Part shown: positions 17,919-30,045 of the stretch, one piece after another | How positions within the stretch are numbered: position 1 is the stretch's first letter | How the letters are laid out: every line of letters starts with the position of its first letter | DNA from: Devosia sp. XK-2 | Lineage (GTDB): Bacteria > Pseudomonadota > Alphaproteobacteria > Rhizobiales > Devosiaceae | Assembly: GCF_037113415.1 (NCBI RefSeq) | Contig: NZ_CP146608.1 | Coordinates: forward strand, 2,314,501 to 2,378,500 | Reading direction: 5' to 3' | Length of the DNA: 64,000 nt | Made by a program: the position numbers and the translations under genes | Notes under the pieces: generated by a model | The model's database searches: none | The model's input: the letters and a program-made list of their open reading frames with translations, nothing else | Told to the model about the DNA's origin: nothing

Positions 17919-18571
17919 GCACGGACCTGCAAAGACTGCTGACCTGGATGTCGCCGGCCTTTCCGGTCGGGGCGTTTGCCTGGTCTGCGGGCCTGGAAAC
18001 CGCCATTGACCAGGGCAAGGTCACCGACCGCGCAACAGCGCAGGATTGGATCTCCGGCCTACTGCACCATGGCGGCCTAAAGACCGATGCCATTCTGCTC
18101 GCCCATGCCCATGCGAGGCACGCAGAAGCGGCAGCTCTGTCCGATCTGGCCGACCTCTGCCTGGCACTGAGCGCGGCGCCCGAGCGGCATGCCGAGACCA
18201 CGATAACCGGCAATGCCTTTGCGCTGGCCAGCGCCGCCTGGCCGACAGAGGGACTGCTTTCGTTGCCCGATCCCTGCCCCTACCCCATTGCCGTGGGTGC
18301 GATCGCGGGCGCCCATGGCATAGAGCGGCGTGATACGCTCGTCGCCTTCCTCACCTCGGCGGTTCATAATCAGGTGTCGGTTGCCGTGCGGCTGGTGCCC
18401 ATCGGCCAGAGTGATGGCCTGGCCGTTATGGCGGCGCTCGAACCGGCCATCGCGCAACAAGCCGATCTGTGCCTTCATGCCGCACTGGACGACATTGGCA
18501 GCCTGGCCTATGGCGCAGATATTGCCCAGATGCGGCACGAAACCCAGATAACGAGGATTTTCCGCTCATGA
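17915..18571 (+). CDS. ureF: Urease accessory protein UreF
   Basis: All-helical accessory protein, 218 residues, that joins UreD and UreG in the nickel-insertion complex and gates the GTPase. MSPAFPVGAFAWSAGLETAI is the typical N-terminus, and VGAIAGAHGIERRDTLVAFL is the conserved core. The GTG start overlaps the ureE stop. Its own stop overlaps the next start as ATGA, so the genes ureE to the DUF3995 gene are tightly coupled. Confidence 0.94.
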   Translation: MSTDLQRLLTWMSPAFPVGAFAWSAGLETAIDQGKVTDRATAQDWISGLLHHGGLKTDAILLAHAHARHAEAAALSDLADLCLALSAAPERHAETTITGNAFALASAAWPTEGLLSLPDPCPYPIAVGAIAGAHGIERRDTLVAFLTSAVHNQVSVAVRLVPIGQSDGLAVMAALEPAIAQQADLCLHAALDDIGSLAYGADIAQMRHETQITRIFRS

Positions 18572-18999
18572 ACATGCTCTTTGCCTCCTTCATGTTCATT
18601 GGCCTGTTTGCCGTCTCCATTGCCCATCTGATGTGGGCTTTTGGCCGCACCTGGCCCATTCGGGACGAAAAACTGCTGGCTCAGACCGTTGTCGGCTTCA
18701 AGGATATCGAACGCATGCCGCCCAGGCTGGCATCCCTGGCGGTGGCCGTGGCAACGTTCACCGCCGGCTGCTTCGCCTTGGCGCTGGCCGATCACGATAG
18801 TGGCGGCTGGCAGCTCAACCTTGCCGGTTTGTTGTTTGCCGCCGTTTTCCTGGCCCGGGGCATTATCGGCTACACACCCTGGTGGGCGGCCTTGACCCCC
18901 GAGCCCAATTTCCGGCTCAATGACCGCCGGGTCTATTCGCCGCTTTGCCTGTTTCTGGGCATCGGCTTTCTGATCCTGATCTATCTGCGCCTCACCTGA
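18568..18999 (+). CDS. DUF3995 family membrane protein
   Basis: A 143-residue membrane protein with about four helices. The second half carries the pattern I associate with DUF3995: [17 protein letters not shown], then [19 protein letters not shown]. The function of this family is unknown. The ATGA overlap with ureF and the 17-base gap to ureG place it inside the urease operon, so it may matter for nickel, urea or ammonia at the membrane; that is inference. Members of this family are found far from urease too. Confidence 0.8.
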   Translation: MNMLFASFMFIGLFAVSIAHLMWAFGRTWPIRDEKLLAQTVVGFKDIERMPPRLASLAVAVATFTAGCFALALADHDSGGWQLNLAGLLFAAVFLARGIIGYTPWWAALTPEPNFRLNDRRVYSPLCLFLGIGFLILIYLRLT

Positions 19000-19016
19000 C
19001 ACCAAGGAGTATGTTC

Positions 19017-19649
19017 ATGTCCAAGAGCCTTAATGGACCCCTGCGCATTGGCATTGGCGGACCCGTCGGCTCGGGCAAGACGACCCTGTGCGAAATGCTG
19101 CTCAAGGCCATGCGCGAGCGCTATTCCATGGCCGTGGTCACCAATGACATCTATACCCAGGAGGATGCGCTGATCCTCGCTCGCGCTCAGGCGATCTCCG
19201 AAGACCGCATTGTGGGTGTCGAAACCGGCGGCTGCCCGCACACCGCCATTCGCGAGGACGCTTCGCTCAACCTGGCGGCCATAGACGATCTCAACCGCAA
19301 ATTTCCCGATCTCGACATCGTCCTGATCGAAAGCGGCGGCGACAACCTGGCGGCGACCTTCTCGCCCGACCTGGCGGACCTGACCATTTATGTGATCTCG
19401 GTCGCCCAGGGCGAGAAAGTGCCGCGCAAGGGCGGACCTGCCATTTCCCGCTCGGACTTGCTGGTCATTACCCACACCGATCTAGCACCCCATGTCGGGG
19501 CCAGCCTGGAGGTGATGGAGAGCGACACGCAAAAGGTGCGCGAAGGCCGACCCTATGTCTTCACCGACCTGCTGCGCCGCGAAAGTCTGGACCAGATCAT
19601 CGGTTTTATCGAGAGGCACGGGGGATTCGTGGCCGAGGCGGCGGAGTAA
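19017..19649 (+). CDS. ureG: Urease accessory GTPase UreG
   Basis: SIMIBI-class GTPase that drives nickel transfer into urease, 210 residues. The P-loop GPVGSGKTT is at residues 15-23. The metal motif region [14 protein letters not shown] has the conserved Cys-Pro-His that binds nickel between the two protomers. [17 protein letters not shown] is the switch region. Of the two ATGs, 19011 and 19017, I chose 19017 because AAGGAG lies seven bases upstream of it. It is the last urease gene and ends ten bases from the convergent SDR gene. Confidence 0.96.
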   Translation: MSKSLNGPLRIGIGGPVGSGKTTLCEMLLKAMRERYSMAVVTNDIYTQEDALILARAQAISEDRIVGVETGGCPHTAIREDASLNLAAIDDLNRKFPDLDIVLIESGGDNLAATFSPDLADLTIYVISVAQGEKVPRKGGPAISRSDLLVITHTDLAPHVGASLEVMESDTQKVREGRPYVFTDLLRRESLDQIIGFIERHGGFVAEAAE

Positions 19650-19658
19650 ACTTCGCCG

Positions 19659-20582
19659 TCAGGCATCCTCAGCCACGCGCAGACTGGTCATTTCCTCCGA
19701 CAGCGCCCACAGCCGTGCCGATGCCGCGGCATCGAGCGCCTGGGGAGGAATGGATGCTGGTTTGGGATAGCCTCGGGTTTCAGACAGCCCATTGGGGCCG
19801 TAGTATCCGCCGCCTTCGGCACCCGGTGCCGTCGCCGCATAAAGCGTCGGCAGGGCGCCCTGTGCCGCCGGCTGGAACAGGAACCACAGATAGGTACGAA
19901 CCAACCCCTGCAGGCTCATTCGCCCGGGGGCGTTGTGAAGCAAATCCGTGCGGGAAATGCCGGGGTGGGCGGCAATGCTGGTGACTCCCCAATTGCCCGC
20001 CAAGCTCCTGCGCTGCAACTCAAACGCAAACATCAGACAGGCCAGTTTGGACTGGCTATAGGCGTCCATCGGCACATATTTGGACATGTATTGCAGGTCG
20101 GCAAAATTGATATGACCGTTGCGAACCGCAACACTGGAGAGGGTCACCACGCGCGACTCCCTGCCCTCGCGCAGAAGCGGCATCAACCCCATCGTCAGAG
20201 CGAAGTGCCCAAGATAGTTGGTCCCCAACTGCAACTCGAAACCATCTACGGTTTGCTTGCGCTGCGGCGGCACCATCACCCCGGCATTGTTGATCAGAAG
20301 GTCGATATGGCTCCGCTGCTGCTTGAGCCGCTCGACAAAATTCGCGACCGATTTGAGGTTCGCTAGGTCGATTTCGCCGAATTGCACTTTTACGCCAGGT
20401 ACCTCGCTGCGGACTTTCGCCACGGCCTCCGCGCCCTTGCGGGGGTTGCGACCTGCAATGATCACATCCGCTCCGGCCCGCCCCAGGGCCAACGCATCCT
20501 CCAGCCCCAGACCACCTGTCCCTGTGACCACTGCCACACGCCCATTCTGCGGAGGAATGTCCGCTGCCGTCCACCTTTTCAT
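19659..20582 (-). CDS. Short-chain dehydrogenase/reductase (SDR)
   Basis: NAD(P)-dependent oxidoreductase of about 307 residues, close to the retinol-dehydrogenase/WW-domain oxidoreductase branch of SDRs. The nucleotide motif reads VVTGTGGLGLEDA where TGANSGIG is typical, so the usual Ala-Asn-Ser is replaced. LINNAGVMVPP, VTLSSVAV (catalytic Ser) and the YSQSK Tyr-Lys pair are intact. The substrate is unknown. Of the two near ATGs, 20591 and 20582, I chose 20582, because AGGG lies nine bases upstream of it. It is divergent from a TetR gene across a large inverted repeat and is almost surely that repressor's target. Confidence 0.88.
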   Translation of the reverse strand: MKRWTAADIPPQNGRVAVVTGTGGLGLEDALALGRAGADVIIAGRNPRKGAEAVAKVRSEVPGVKVQFGEIDLANLKSVANFVERLKQQRSHIDLLINNAGVMVPPQRKQTVDGFELQLGTNYLGHFALTMGLMPLLREGRESRVVTLSSVAVRNGHINFADLQYMSKYVPMDAYSQSKLACLMFAFELQRRSLAGNWGVTSIAAHPGISRTDLLHNAPGRMSLQGLVRTYLWFLFQPAAQGALPTLYAATAPGAEGGGYYGPNGLSETRGYPKPASIPPQALDAAASARLWALSEEMTSLRVAEDA

Positions 20583-20597
20583 CTGTCGCATCCCTAT

Positions 20598-20644
20598 AAT
20601 TATGCACTGAGTGCAGAATTATATATTGCACTCAGTGCATAATT
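20598..20644. promoter_or_regulatory. TetR-type operator, 18-bp inverted arms
   Basis: Arms AATTATGCACTGAGTGCA (20598-20615) and TGCACTCAGTGCATAATT (20627-20644) are perfect reverse complements, 11 bases apart. Each arm itself holds a 13-bp palindrome of the form TGCACT-N-AGTGCA. The site starts 15 bases before the SDR start and lies about 50 bases before the TetR start, so a bound repressor would cover both promoters. Confidence 0.85.
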
Positions 20645-20695
20645 GCAAGGAGGTGATTTCCGCGGTACGACAGCGCCAGCACACTCGGGAGAAAA

Positions 20696-21271
20696 ATGGG
20701 AACTCGGGAAGAAAATCGGCGACAGACCCTCAAGCGCATCACCCAGAGCGCAATGAGCCTGTTTGCCAAGCAGGGTTACGAGGCGACGACACTCGACGCC
20801 ATTGCGGCGGCCGCCGGCATTTCTCGGCGGACCTTTTTTCACTATTTCAAGTCCAAGGACGATATCCTGCTGTCCCAGCAGGCCGGCCTCGGCGAGCAAT
20901 TGATAGAGGCCCTCGCAGCGGAGCCTACATGCGGCACGCCGACCGAAACCCTGCAAGCGGCCATGCGGCGGATCGCGGCGTCCTATCCGCTGGAAGAACT
21001 GATAACGATAGACAAGCTAATGATGTCGATCGAAGCCGTGCAGGCGCGCAAACAGGCCAACTATATCCGCGACGAACATCTGCTGCTCGAGGCCCTGCGC
21101 CAGCGCTGGCCCGAAGAAAGCGACATGTCCCTGCGGCTCGCCGCACAAATGGCCATCGGCCTTACGCGTCTATCCCTCGACGCCTGGCGCAGCGAAGGCG
21201 GTACAAAGCCGATCGTCGACTATCTCGACCTTGCCATCGCCGAATTGCGTCAGGAATTTGGAGGCTCCTAG
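20696..21271 (+). CDS. TetR family transcriptional regulator
   Basis: A 191-residue repressor. The N-terminal HTH spans about residues 8-55, with AKQGYEATTLDAIAAAAGIS and RRTFFHYFKSKDDIL, the classic TetR recognition region. The C-terminal ligand domain has no feature that names an inducer. The ATG has GGGAG upstream. It is divergent from the SDR gene, with a double palindrome between them, so it likely represses itself and the SDR. It overlaps the end of glgX by four bases, tail to tail. Confidence 0.93.
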   Translation: MGTREENRRQTLKRITQSAMSLFAKQGYEATTLDAIAAAAGISRRTFFHYFKSKDDILLSQQAGLGEQLIEALAAEPTCGTPTETLQAAMRRIAASYPLEELITIDKLMMSIEAVQARKQANYIRDEHLLLEALRQRWPEESDMSLRLAAQMAIGLTRLSLDAWRSEGGTKPIVDYLDLAIAELRQEFGGS

Positions 21272-23280
21272 CCTACCTTGGGCCGCACCAATGCCACCAC
21301 CGACCGCGGCGGCAGGGTCGCCGTTCCCTCGGTGAATTGCACTTCGGCACTATCGTCCGATTGCAGGCCAACCGCCCACTCGCCCTCTGGCAGTCGCGCC
21401 ACGACCGGCTCTATTCGCCGATTGAACCAGACCAGCACCTCGTCGTCCTTGTGCCGAAGCTGCATGCCCAGCACGGAGGCGCCGCCCGCGTTCCAGTCGC
21501 CCTCGGTCATCTCGCGGCCTTCCGGATGGCGCCAGACCACGTCACGCACGCCATTACGCTCCAGACCCGTCAACCAGTGATCGTGGCTGACCGCAGGATG
21601 GGCCTTGCGGAACGCGCTCGCGGCGGCCACGAAATCGACCAGCGAACCGTCTGCGGCCTCCCAGTCGACCCAGGTGATCTCATTGTCCTGGGCATAGGCG
21701 TTATTGTTGCCCTGCTGGGTGCGATACGTCTCGTCGCCCTGCTGGATCAGCGGAATGCCGCGCGACATGAACAAGGTGGCCAGCAAAGCCCGCACATCGC
21801 GTTTGCGCACCGCATTGATAGTTTCGTCGTCGGTTTCCCCTTCAACGCCGCAGTTCCAGGAGGAATTGTGGTTGTGCCCGTCGCGATTGTCCTCGCCATT
21901 CGCCTCGTTGTGCTTGTCGTAATAGCTGACGAGATCCCGGAGGGTGAACCCGTCATGCACCGCCAGCATATTGACGCCGGCGCTGGGCTTGCGGCCCTCG
22001 ATATCGAAGATCTCGGCTGAACCGGAAATCTTGCCGGCCAGGGCGCCGATCTTGCCGTTCTCGCCTTTCCAGAAGGCCCGCACCTCGTCGCGATAGGTGT
22101 CGTTATGCTCGGCAAATTCCTTGCCGAATTTGCCCAGACCATAACCGCCCGGACCGGGATCCCAGGGTTCGGCAACCAAAATGCATTTGCTCAGCACCGG
22201 ATCGGCCTTGATCTTGTTGAGCATTTCTGCCTGGGGATTGAACCCGGGGTCGCGGCCCAACACGGTGGCCAGATCGAAGCGAAAGCCGGAGACGCCCAGC
22301 TCTTCCACGTAATAGCGCAAGCTCTCGATCACCAGCCGCTGCACGGCCGGATGATCGCAGCGCAGCGTATTGCCCGTGCCGGTATCGTTGACGAGATGCT
22401 TTTTGCCATCCACCTCAACCCAGCGATAATAGGTCTGCGGATCGAGTCCCATCATCGAGAGGATCGGTCCCTGGCTGTCGCCTTCTCCAGTGTGATTATA
22501 GACCACGTCCAGGATCACCGAGATGCCGGCCTTGCGATAGGCGTCTGTCATCACCCGCAATTCCTGCGGACCGCGTGGGGCCAGACGCGGATCGACGGCG
22601 AAATAGGCGACCGGATTATAGCCCCAGGCATTGGTCAGGCCCAAAGCCGGCAAATGCCCCTCGTCGATCCAGGCCGCCGTCGGCATGAGCTGGACGGTAT
22701 CGACGCCCAGATGCCTGAAATAGTCGATCACCCGTCGTGTCGTTAGCGCCGCCACAGTGCCGCGCAGCGGACCCTGAACGCCGGGATGGCGCATGGTGAA
22801 GCCACGCACATTAAGTTCGTAGTAGAGGCCAGGCGCCTTCTTGCGCGGCTGCGCCGCATCATTCTCGCTGCCATGTACAATGGCTTTGGGCACGAGCTCT
22901 GCGGTATCCACCGCATCCTCTCGCGCCAACCGCAGGCGCGGCGAGCGCACGAACACCCGGTCGAGATGCCGCGCATAGGGATCAACGAGTAGTTTGTGCG
23001 GATCGAAGAAATAGCCCTGGTCGGGATCATAGGGTCCGTCGGCCCTGAGCCCGTAGCGGGCCCCTGCTCCGATATTGGCGATGAGGCCCGCATGGATACT
23101 ATTCTCATGCACATCGAGTTCGAACCGCTCGATCTGCCTATCCTGTTCATCGAACAGACAGACCCAGATCGCCGAGGCGCTCTCCGAATAGACGGCAAAA
23201 TTGACGCCATCCGCCGTGATGGTGGCGCCAAGATGATCCGTGCGCCCGGCATGGGGCACCAATTGCGGTTGAGTGGACAA
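21268..23280 (-). CDS. glgX: Glycogen debranching enzyme GlgX
   Basis: GH13 isoamylase-type enzyme that cuts alpha-1,6 branches of glycogen after phosphorylase has shortened the chains. It has about 670 residues. An N-terminal CBM48-like domain (VNFAVYSESASAIWVCLFDE) precedes the barrel. VILDVVYNHTGEGD, the nucleophile in GFRFDLATVLG, the acid in ILVAEPWDPGP and VHDGFTLRDLV give the four GH13 regions. The frame is open far into pgm, but the TTG at 23280, eight bases past the pgm stop with AGGG upstream, gives the normal N-terminus. Last gene of the glycogen operon. Confidence 0.93.
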   Translation of the reverse strand: MSTQPQLVPHAGRTDHLGATITADGVNFAVYSESASAIWVCLFDEQDRQIERFELDVHENSIHAGLIANIGAGARYGLRADGPYDPDQGYFFDPHKLLVDPYARHLDRVFVRSPRLRLAREDAVDTAELVPKAIVHGSENDAAQPRKKAPGLYYELNVRGFTMRHPGVQGPLRGTVAALTTRRVIDYFRHLGVDTVQLMPTAAWIDEGHLPALGLTNAWGYNPVAYFAVDPRLAPRGPQELRVMTDAYRKAGISVILDVVYNHTGEGDSQGPILSMMGLDPQTYYRWVEVDGKKHLVNDTGTGNTLRCDHPAVQRLVIESLRYYVEELGVSGFRFDLATVLGRDPGFNPQAEMLNKIKADPVLSKCILVAEPWDPGPGGYGLGKFGKEFAEHNDTYRDEVRAFWKGENGKIGALAGKISGSAEIFDIEGRKPSAGVNMLAVHDGFTLRDLVSYYDKHNEANGEDNRDGHNHNSSWNCGVEGETDDETINAVRKRDVRALLATLFMSRGIPLIQQGDETYRTQQGNNNAYAQDNEITWVDWEAADGSLVDFVAAASAFRKAHPAVSHDHWLTGLERNGVRDVVWRHPEGREMTEGDWNAGGASVLGMQLRHKDDEVLVWFNRRIEPVVARLPEGEWAVGLQSDDSAEVQFTEGTATLPPRSVVALVRPKVG

Positions 23281-23287
23281 GGCGACC

Positions 23288-26362
<3,075 letters not shown>

Positions 26363-26366
<4 letters not shown>

Positions 26367-27634
26367 CTGTCCGCCAGATATTTGTTGACCATGGATTGGG
26401 TGATCAGGGTCACACCCTCGTCGGTGCGGCGGAACCATTTGGCGTCAAATTCGGGGTCTTCGCCGACCACAAGGCCTTCGGGAATGTTGACGCCGCGGTC
26501 GATCACCACTTTCTTGAGGCGCGCGTTCCGCCCGATATCGCAATAGGGCAAGACCACCGCTTCATCGAGCATGGAATAGGAATGGACCCGGCTACCGGTC
26601 GAGAGCAGCGTCCGCTGCAGATGGCCGCCAGAAATGATGCAGTCGCCCGAGACCAGAGAATTAACCGCCGAACCGCGCCGCCCGTCAAAATCATGCACGA
26701 ATTTGGCCGGCGGGGTGATCTCGGCATAGGTCCAGATCGGCCAGTCCCGGTCATAAAGATCGAGCTGGGGATTGATATCGGTGAGGTCGATATTGGCCTT
26801 CCAATAGGCATCGACCGTCCCCACATCCCGCCAATAGGACACTTTCTCGTTGCTCGAGCGCACGCAGGAGCGGTTGAACCGATGTGCCCAAGCGGTGCCG
26901 TTCTTGACGATATAGGGAATGATGTCCTTGCCGAAATCGCGATTGGAGCCCTCGGTCGCCGCATCGCGCTTGAGCTGCTCCATCAGGAACCTGGTCTCGA
27001 ACACGTAAATGCCCATCGAGGCCAGCGCCATGTCGGGCTTATCCGGAATGCCCGGCGGGTCCTTGGGCTTTTCGACAAAATCGACCACCCGGTCGCGCCC
27101 GTCCACATGCATCACACCAAAGCCCGTGGCTTCCATGCGCGGCACTTCCAGACATCCGATGGTGACGTCCGCGCCCGTGTCGACGTGCTGACGGAGCATG
27201 ATTTCATAGTCCATCTTGTAGATGTGGTCGCCCGCCAGGATCACGATATAGCGCGCGCCGTAATCCTCGATGATGTCCATGTTCTGGTAGACCGCATCGG
27301 CCGTGCCGGCATACCACATATCCTCGGCCACGCGCTGGGACGCGGGCAGCACGTCGAAACTCTCGTTACGCTCCTGCCGGAGGAAGTTCCAGCCACGCGA
27401 CAAGTGGCGGATAAGGCTATGCGCCTGATACTGCGTGGCCACCGAAATGCGGCGAATGCCCGAGTTGATGGCATTGGACAGCGCAAAGTCGATAATGCGT
27501 GCCTTGCCGCCGAAATAGACTGCCGGCTTGGCGCGCCGGTCGGTCAACTCCATTAGCCGGGTGCCGCGTCCGCCCGCCAGCACATAGGCCATGGCCTCGC
27601 GCGCCAGTGGCGATGGTACTCGATAATCAGCCAT
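26363..27634 (-). CDS. glgC: Glucose-1-phosphate adenylyltransferase GlgC
   Basis: Makes ADP-glucose from ATP and glucose-1-phosphate, the controlled step of bacterial glycogen synthesis. It has 423 residues. The nucleotide loop [16 protein letters not shown] and [18 protein letters not shown] form the N-terminal catalytic site. [14 protein letters not shown] and FVEKPKDPP are further conserved segments, and the C-terminal part is the left-handed beta-helix. The ATG has GGAGGG upstream. It couples to glgA through ATGA. Confidence 0.97.
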
Positions 27635-27691
27635 TAAATGTCCCTCCGCATATGCCCGGCTTCTGCCGGGTCTTTTGTCACCCGAGCCGCG

Positions 27692-29887
27692 TCACGCCGG
27701 CTCGTATTTCAGAAACAGGGTCGCCAAAGGCGGCAGGAACAGCTCTGCCTCCGCCGGCCAATGCTGCCCCTCGACAGCCTTGGCCACGACGCCCCCCTGA
27801 TTGCCGGTATTCCCACCCGAATACCAACCGGCATCGGTATTGACCCGTTCCACCCAGCGCCCGGCATGCGGCAGCGGCACCTTGTAGCCGCTGCGTGGCA
27901 CGGGGGTAAAATTGGAGATGACCAGAACCGGATCGGCGCCGGGCGCCTTGCGGATCCAGGCCAGGACCGAATTGGCCTGATCGTTGCCGATTATCCATTC
28001 AAAGCCATCCGGCTCGCAGTCCCGCTCATAGAGAGCCGGCAGGCTGCGATAGGCCGCGTTGAGATCGGCCACCAGCCGGCGCATCCCCTCATGGGGCGGG
28101 GAATCGAGCAGCCACCAGTCGAGCGACTTGCTTTCGCTCCACTCCTCGCGCTGCGCGAATTCCTGCCCCATGAACAACAGTTTCTTGCCCGGATGTCCCC
28201 ACATGAAGGCCAGATAGGCCCTGAGATTGGCAAATTGCTGCCAGTCATCGCCCGGCATTTTCGCGAGCAGCGCCCCCTTGCCATGCACCACTTCATCATG
28301 GCTGAGCGGCAAAACGAAATTCTCGGAAAAGGCGTACATGAGCCCGAAAGTCATATCATTGTGGTGGAAACGGCGATGTACCGGCGCCCGGCTCATGAAG
28401 CGCAGCGTGTCGTTCATGAAGCCCATATTCCACTTGAAGCCGAACCCGAGCCCGCCGGCATAGGTCGGTGCGCTAACGCCCGGCCAGGCGGTCGATTCCT
28501 CGGCGATCATGAAAGCGCCGGGAAACTGCCGATAGACCTCGGCATTCACCCGCTGCAGGAAGGCGACGGCCTCCAGGTTCTGGTTACCGCCATGCTGATT
28601 GGGCACCCATTCGCCCGGCTGGCGCGAATAGTCGAGATAGAGCATCGAAGCGACGGCATCGACCCGCAGCCCATCGATATGGAACTGATCGAACCAATAA
28701 AGGGCGTTATTGGTTAGGAAGGCCGAAACCTCCTTGCGCCCGAAATTGTAGATCGCCGTGTTCCAGTCCGGATGGAAGCCCTGGCGCGGGTCCTCATGCT
28801 CATAAAGCGCCGTGCCGTCGAAATGGCTAAGACCATGCTCATCGGTGGGGAAATGCGCTGGCACCCAATCCAGGATCACGCCAAGCCCGGCCTCATGCGC
28901 CGCATTGACCAGCCGCGCAAAGCCGGCCGGGTCGCCGAAGCGCGCGGTCGGCGCGTACAGGCCGGTGGGCTGATACCCCCAGCTTGGATCGAAAGGATGC
29001 TCGGAAATCGGCAGGAATTCGAGATGGGTATAGCCCATATCGGCGGCGTAAGGCACGAGCTGTTCGGCGAGCTGATCATAGCTCATGAAGCTGCCATCGG
29101 GACGGCGCCGCCATGATCCCAGATGCACCTCGTAGATCGACATCGGCGTGCGCCGCCAATCCCGGCTGGCGCGTTCCTCCATATATTGCTGATCGGTCCA
29201 GGCGAAGGGCGTCGGATCGGGCACGACCGAAGCCGTACGCGGCCGCAACTCGGCCTGGCGGGCAAACGGATCGGCCTTTAAAGGCAGCACCTGCCCGTTC
29301 GGCCCCACAATCTCGTATTTGTAGATCGTGCCCGTTCCCAGCACCGGGATGAACACTTCCCAGATACCGTTGCGATTGCGCATGGGGTGGCGGCGCCCAT
29401 CCCATTCGTTCCAGGGGCCAACAACCGAGACGCGCTGCGCATTGGGGGCCCAGACGGCGAAATGGGTGCCGTGAATGCCCTCGAACTCCATTTCATGGGC
29501 GCCCAGCTTGTCGAACAGCCGCAAATGGCTGCCTTCGCCGATGTAATAATCGTCCATGGGACCGAGCACCGGCCCGAAGGAATAGGGGTCGAATACCGAC
29601 CAGGAGCCGCCAGCGTTTTTGGCCTCATAGCGAATGGGCTGGCGCTCTGCGATCTCGACCCTGGCTTCGAAAAACCCGGCGGCATGGCGCGGGATCATGT
29701 GTCCCAGCGGCGTTCCATCGAGCGTAAAGGCATTGAGCGTTTCGGCATGCGGCACAAAGGCCCTGAGCACCCAGTGTCCGGCGACCTCATGCAGACCCAG
29801 AAAGGCAAAGGCATTGCTGTGGCGACCGGCCACGATGGCCTCTACCTCCCACGCATCTGCCTGCCAGTTTTCCTTGCTCACGCTCAA
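27692..29887 (-). CDS. glgB: 1,4-alpha-glucan branching enzyme GlgB
   Basis: GH13 enzyme that adds alpha-1,6 branches to glycogen; about 731 residues, the usual size. Two N-terminal domains precede the barrel, including the CBM48-type FAVWAPNAQRVSVVG. The nucleophile region is DGLRVDAVASMLYLDYSR, the acid is in MIAEESTAWPG, and LSHDEVVHGKG is the substrate loop. No ATG starts the frame. The TTG at 29887 has GGGAG about seven bases upstream; a TTG at 29917 and a GTG at 29881 are alternatives, so the start is uncertain by up to ten residues. Confidence 0.94.
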   Translation of the reverse strand: MSVSKENWQADAWEVEAIVAGRHSNAFAFLGLHEVAGHWVLRAFVPHAETLNAFTLDGTPLGHMIPRHAAGFFEARVEIAERQPIRYEAKNAGGSWSVFDPYSFGPVLGPMDDYYIGEGSHLRLFDKLGAHEMEFEGIHGTHFAVWAPNAQRVSVVGPWNEWDGRRHPMRNRNGIWEVFIPVLGTGTIYKYEIVGPNGQVLPLKADPFARQAELRPRTASVVPDPTPFAWTDQQYMEERASRDWRRTPMSIYEVHLGSWRRRPDGSFMSYDQLAEQLVPYAADMGYTHLEFLPISEHPFDPSWGYQPTGLYAPTARFGDPAGFARLVNAAHEAGLGVILDWVPAHFPTDEHGLSHFDGTALYEHEDPRQGFHPDWNTAIYNFGRKEVSAFLTNNALYWFDQFHIDGLRVDAVASMLYLDYSRQPGEWVPNQHGGNQNLEAVAFLQRVNAEVYRQFPGAFMIAEESTAWPGVSAPTYAGGLGFGFKWNMGFMNDTLRFMSRAPVHRRFHHNDMTFGLMYAFSENFVLPLSHDEVVHGKGALLAKMPGDDWQQFANLRAYLAFMWGHPGKKLLFMGQEFAQREEWSESKSLDWWLLDSPPHEGMRRLVADLNAAYRSLPALYERDCEPDGFEWIIGNDQANSVLAWIRKAPGADPVLVISNFTPVPRSGYKVPLPHAGRWVERVNTDAGWYSGGNTGNQGGVVAKAVEGQHWPAEAELFLPPLATLFLKYEPA

Positions 29888-30045
29888 AACCACACTCCCC
29901 CACGCGCCAACCGTCAAAGGCCGGCTGGCCTAACCTCTACGGCCCCGGCCCGGTCATGCCTGCCGGGACCTTCTTTGCGCCATATCGTCCACCTGGCCAG
30001 CAAAGCCGCTTGGGCATCTGCCGGTCAACCTCATCCCTGACCACG

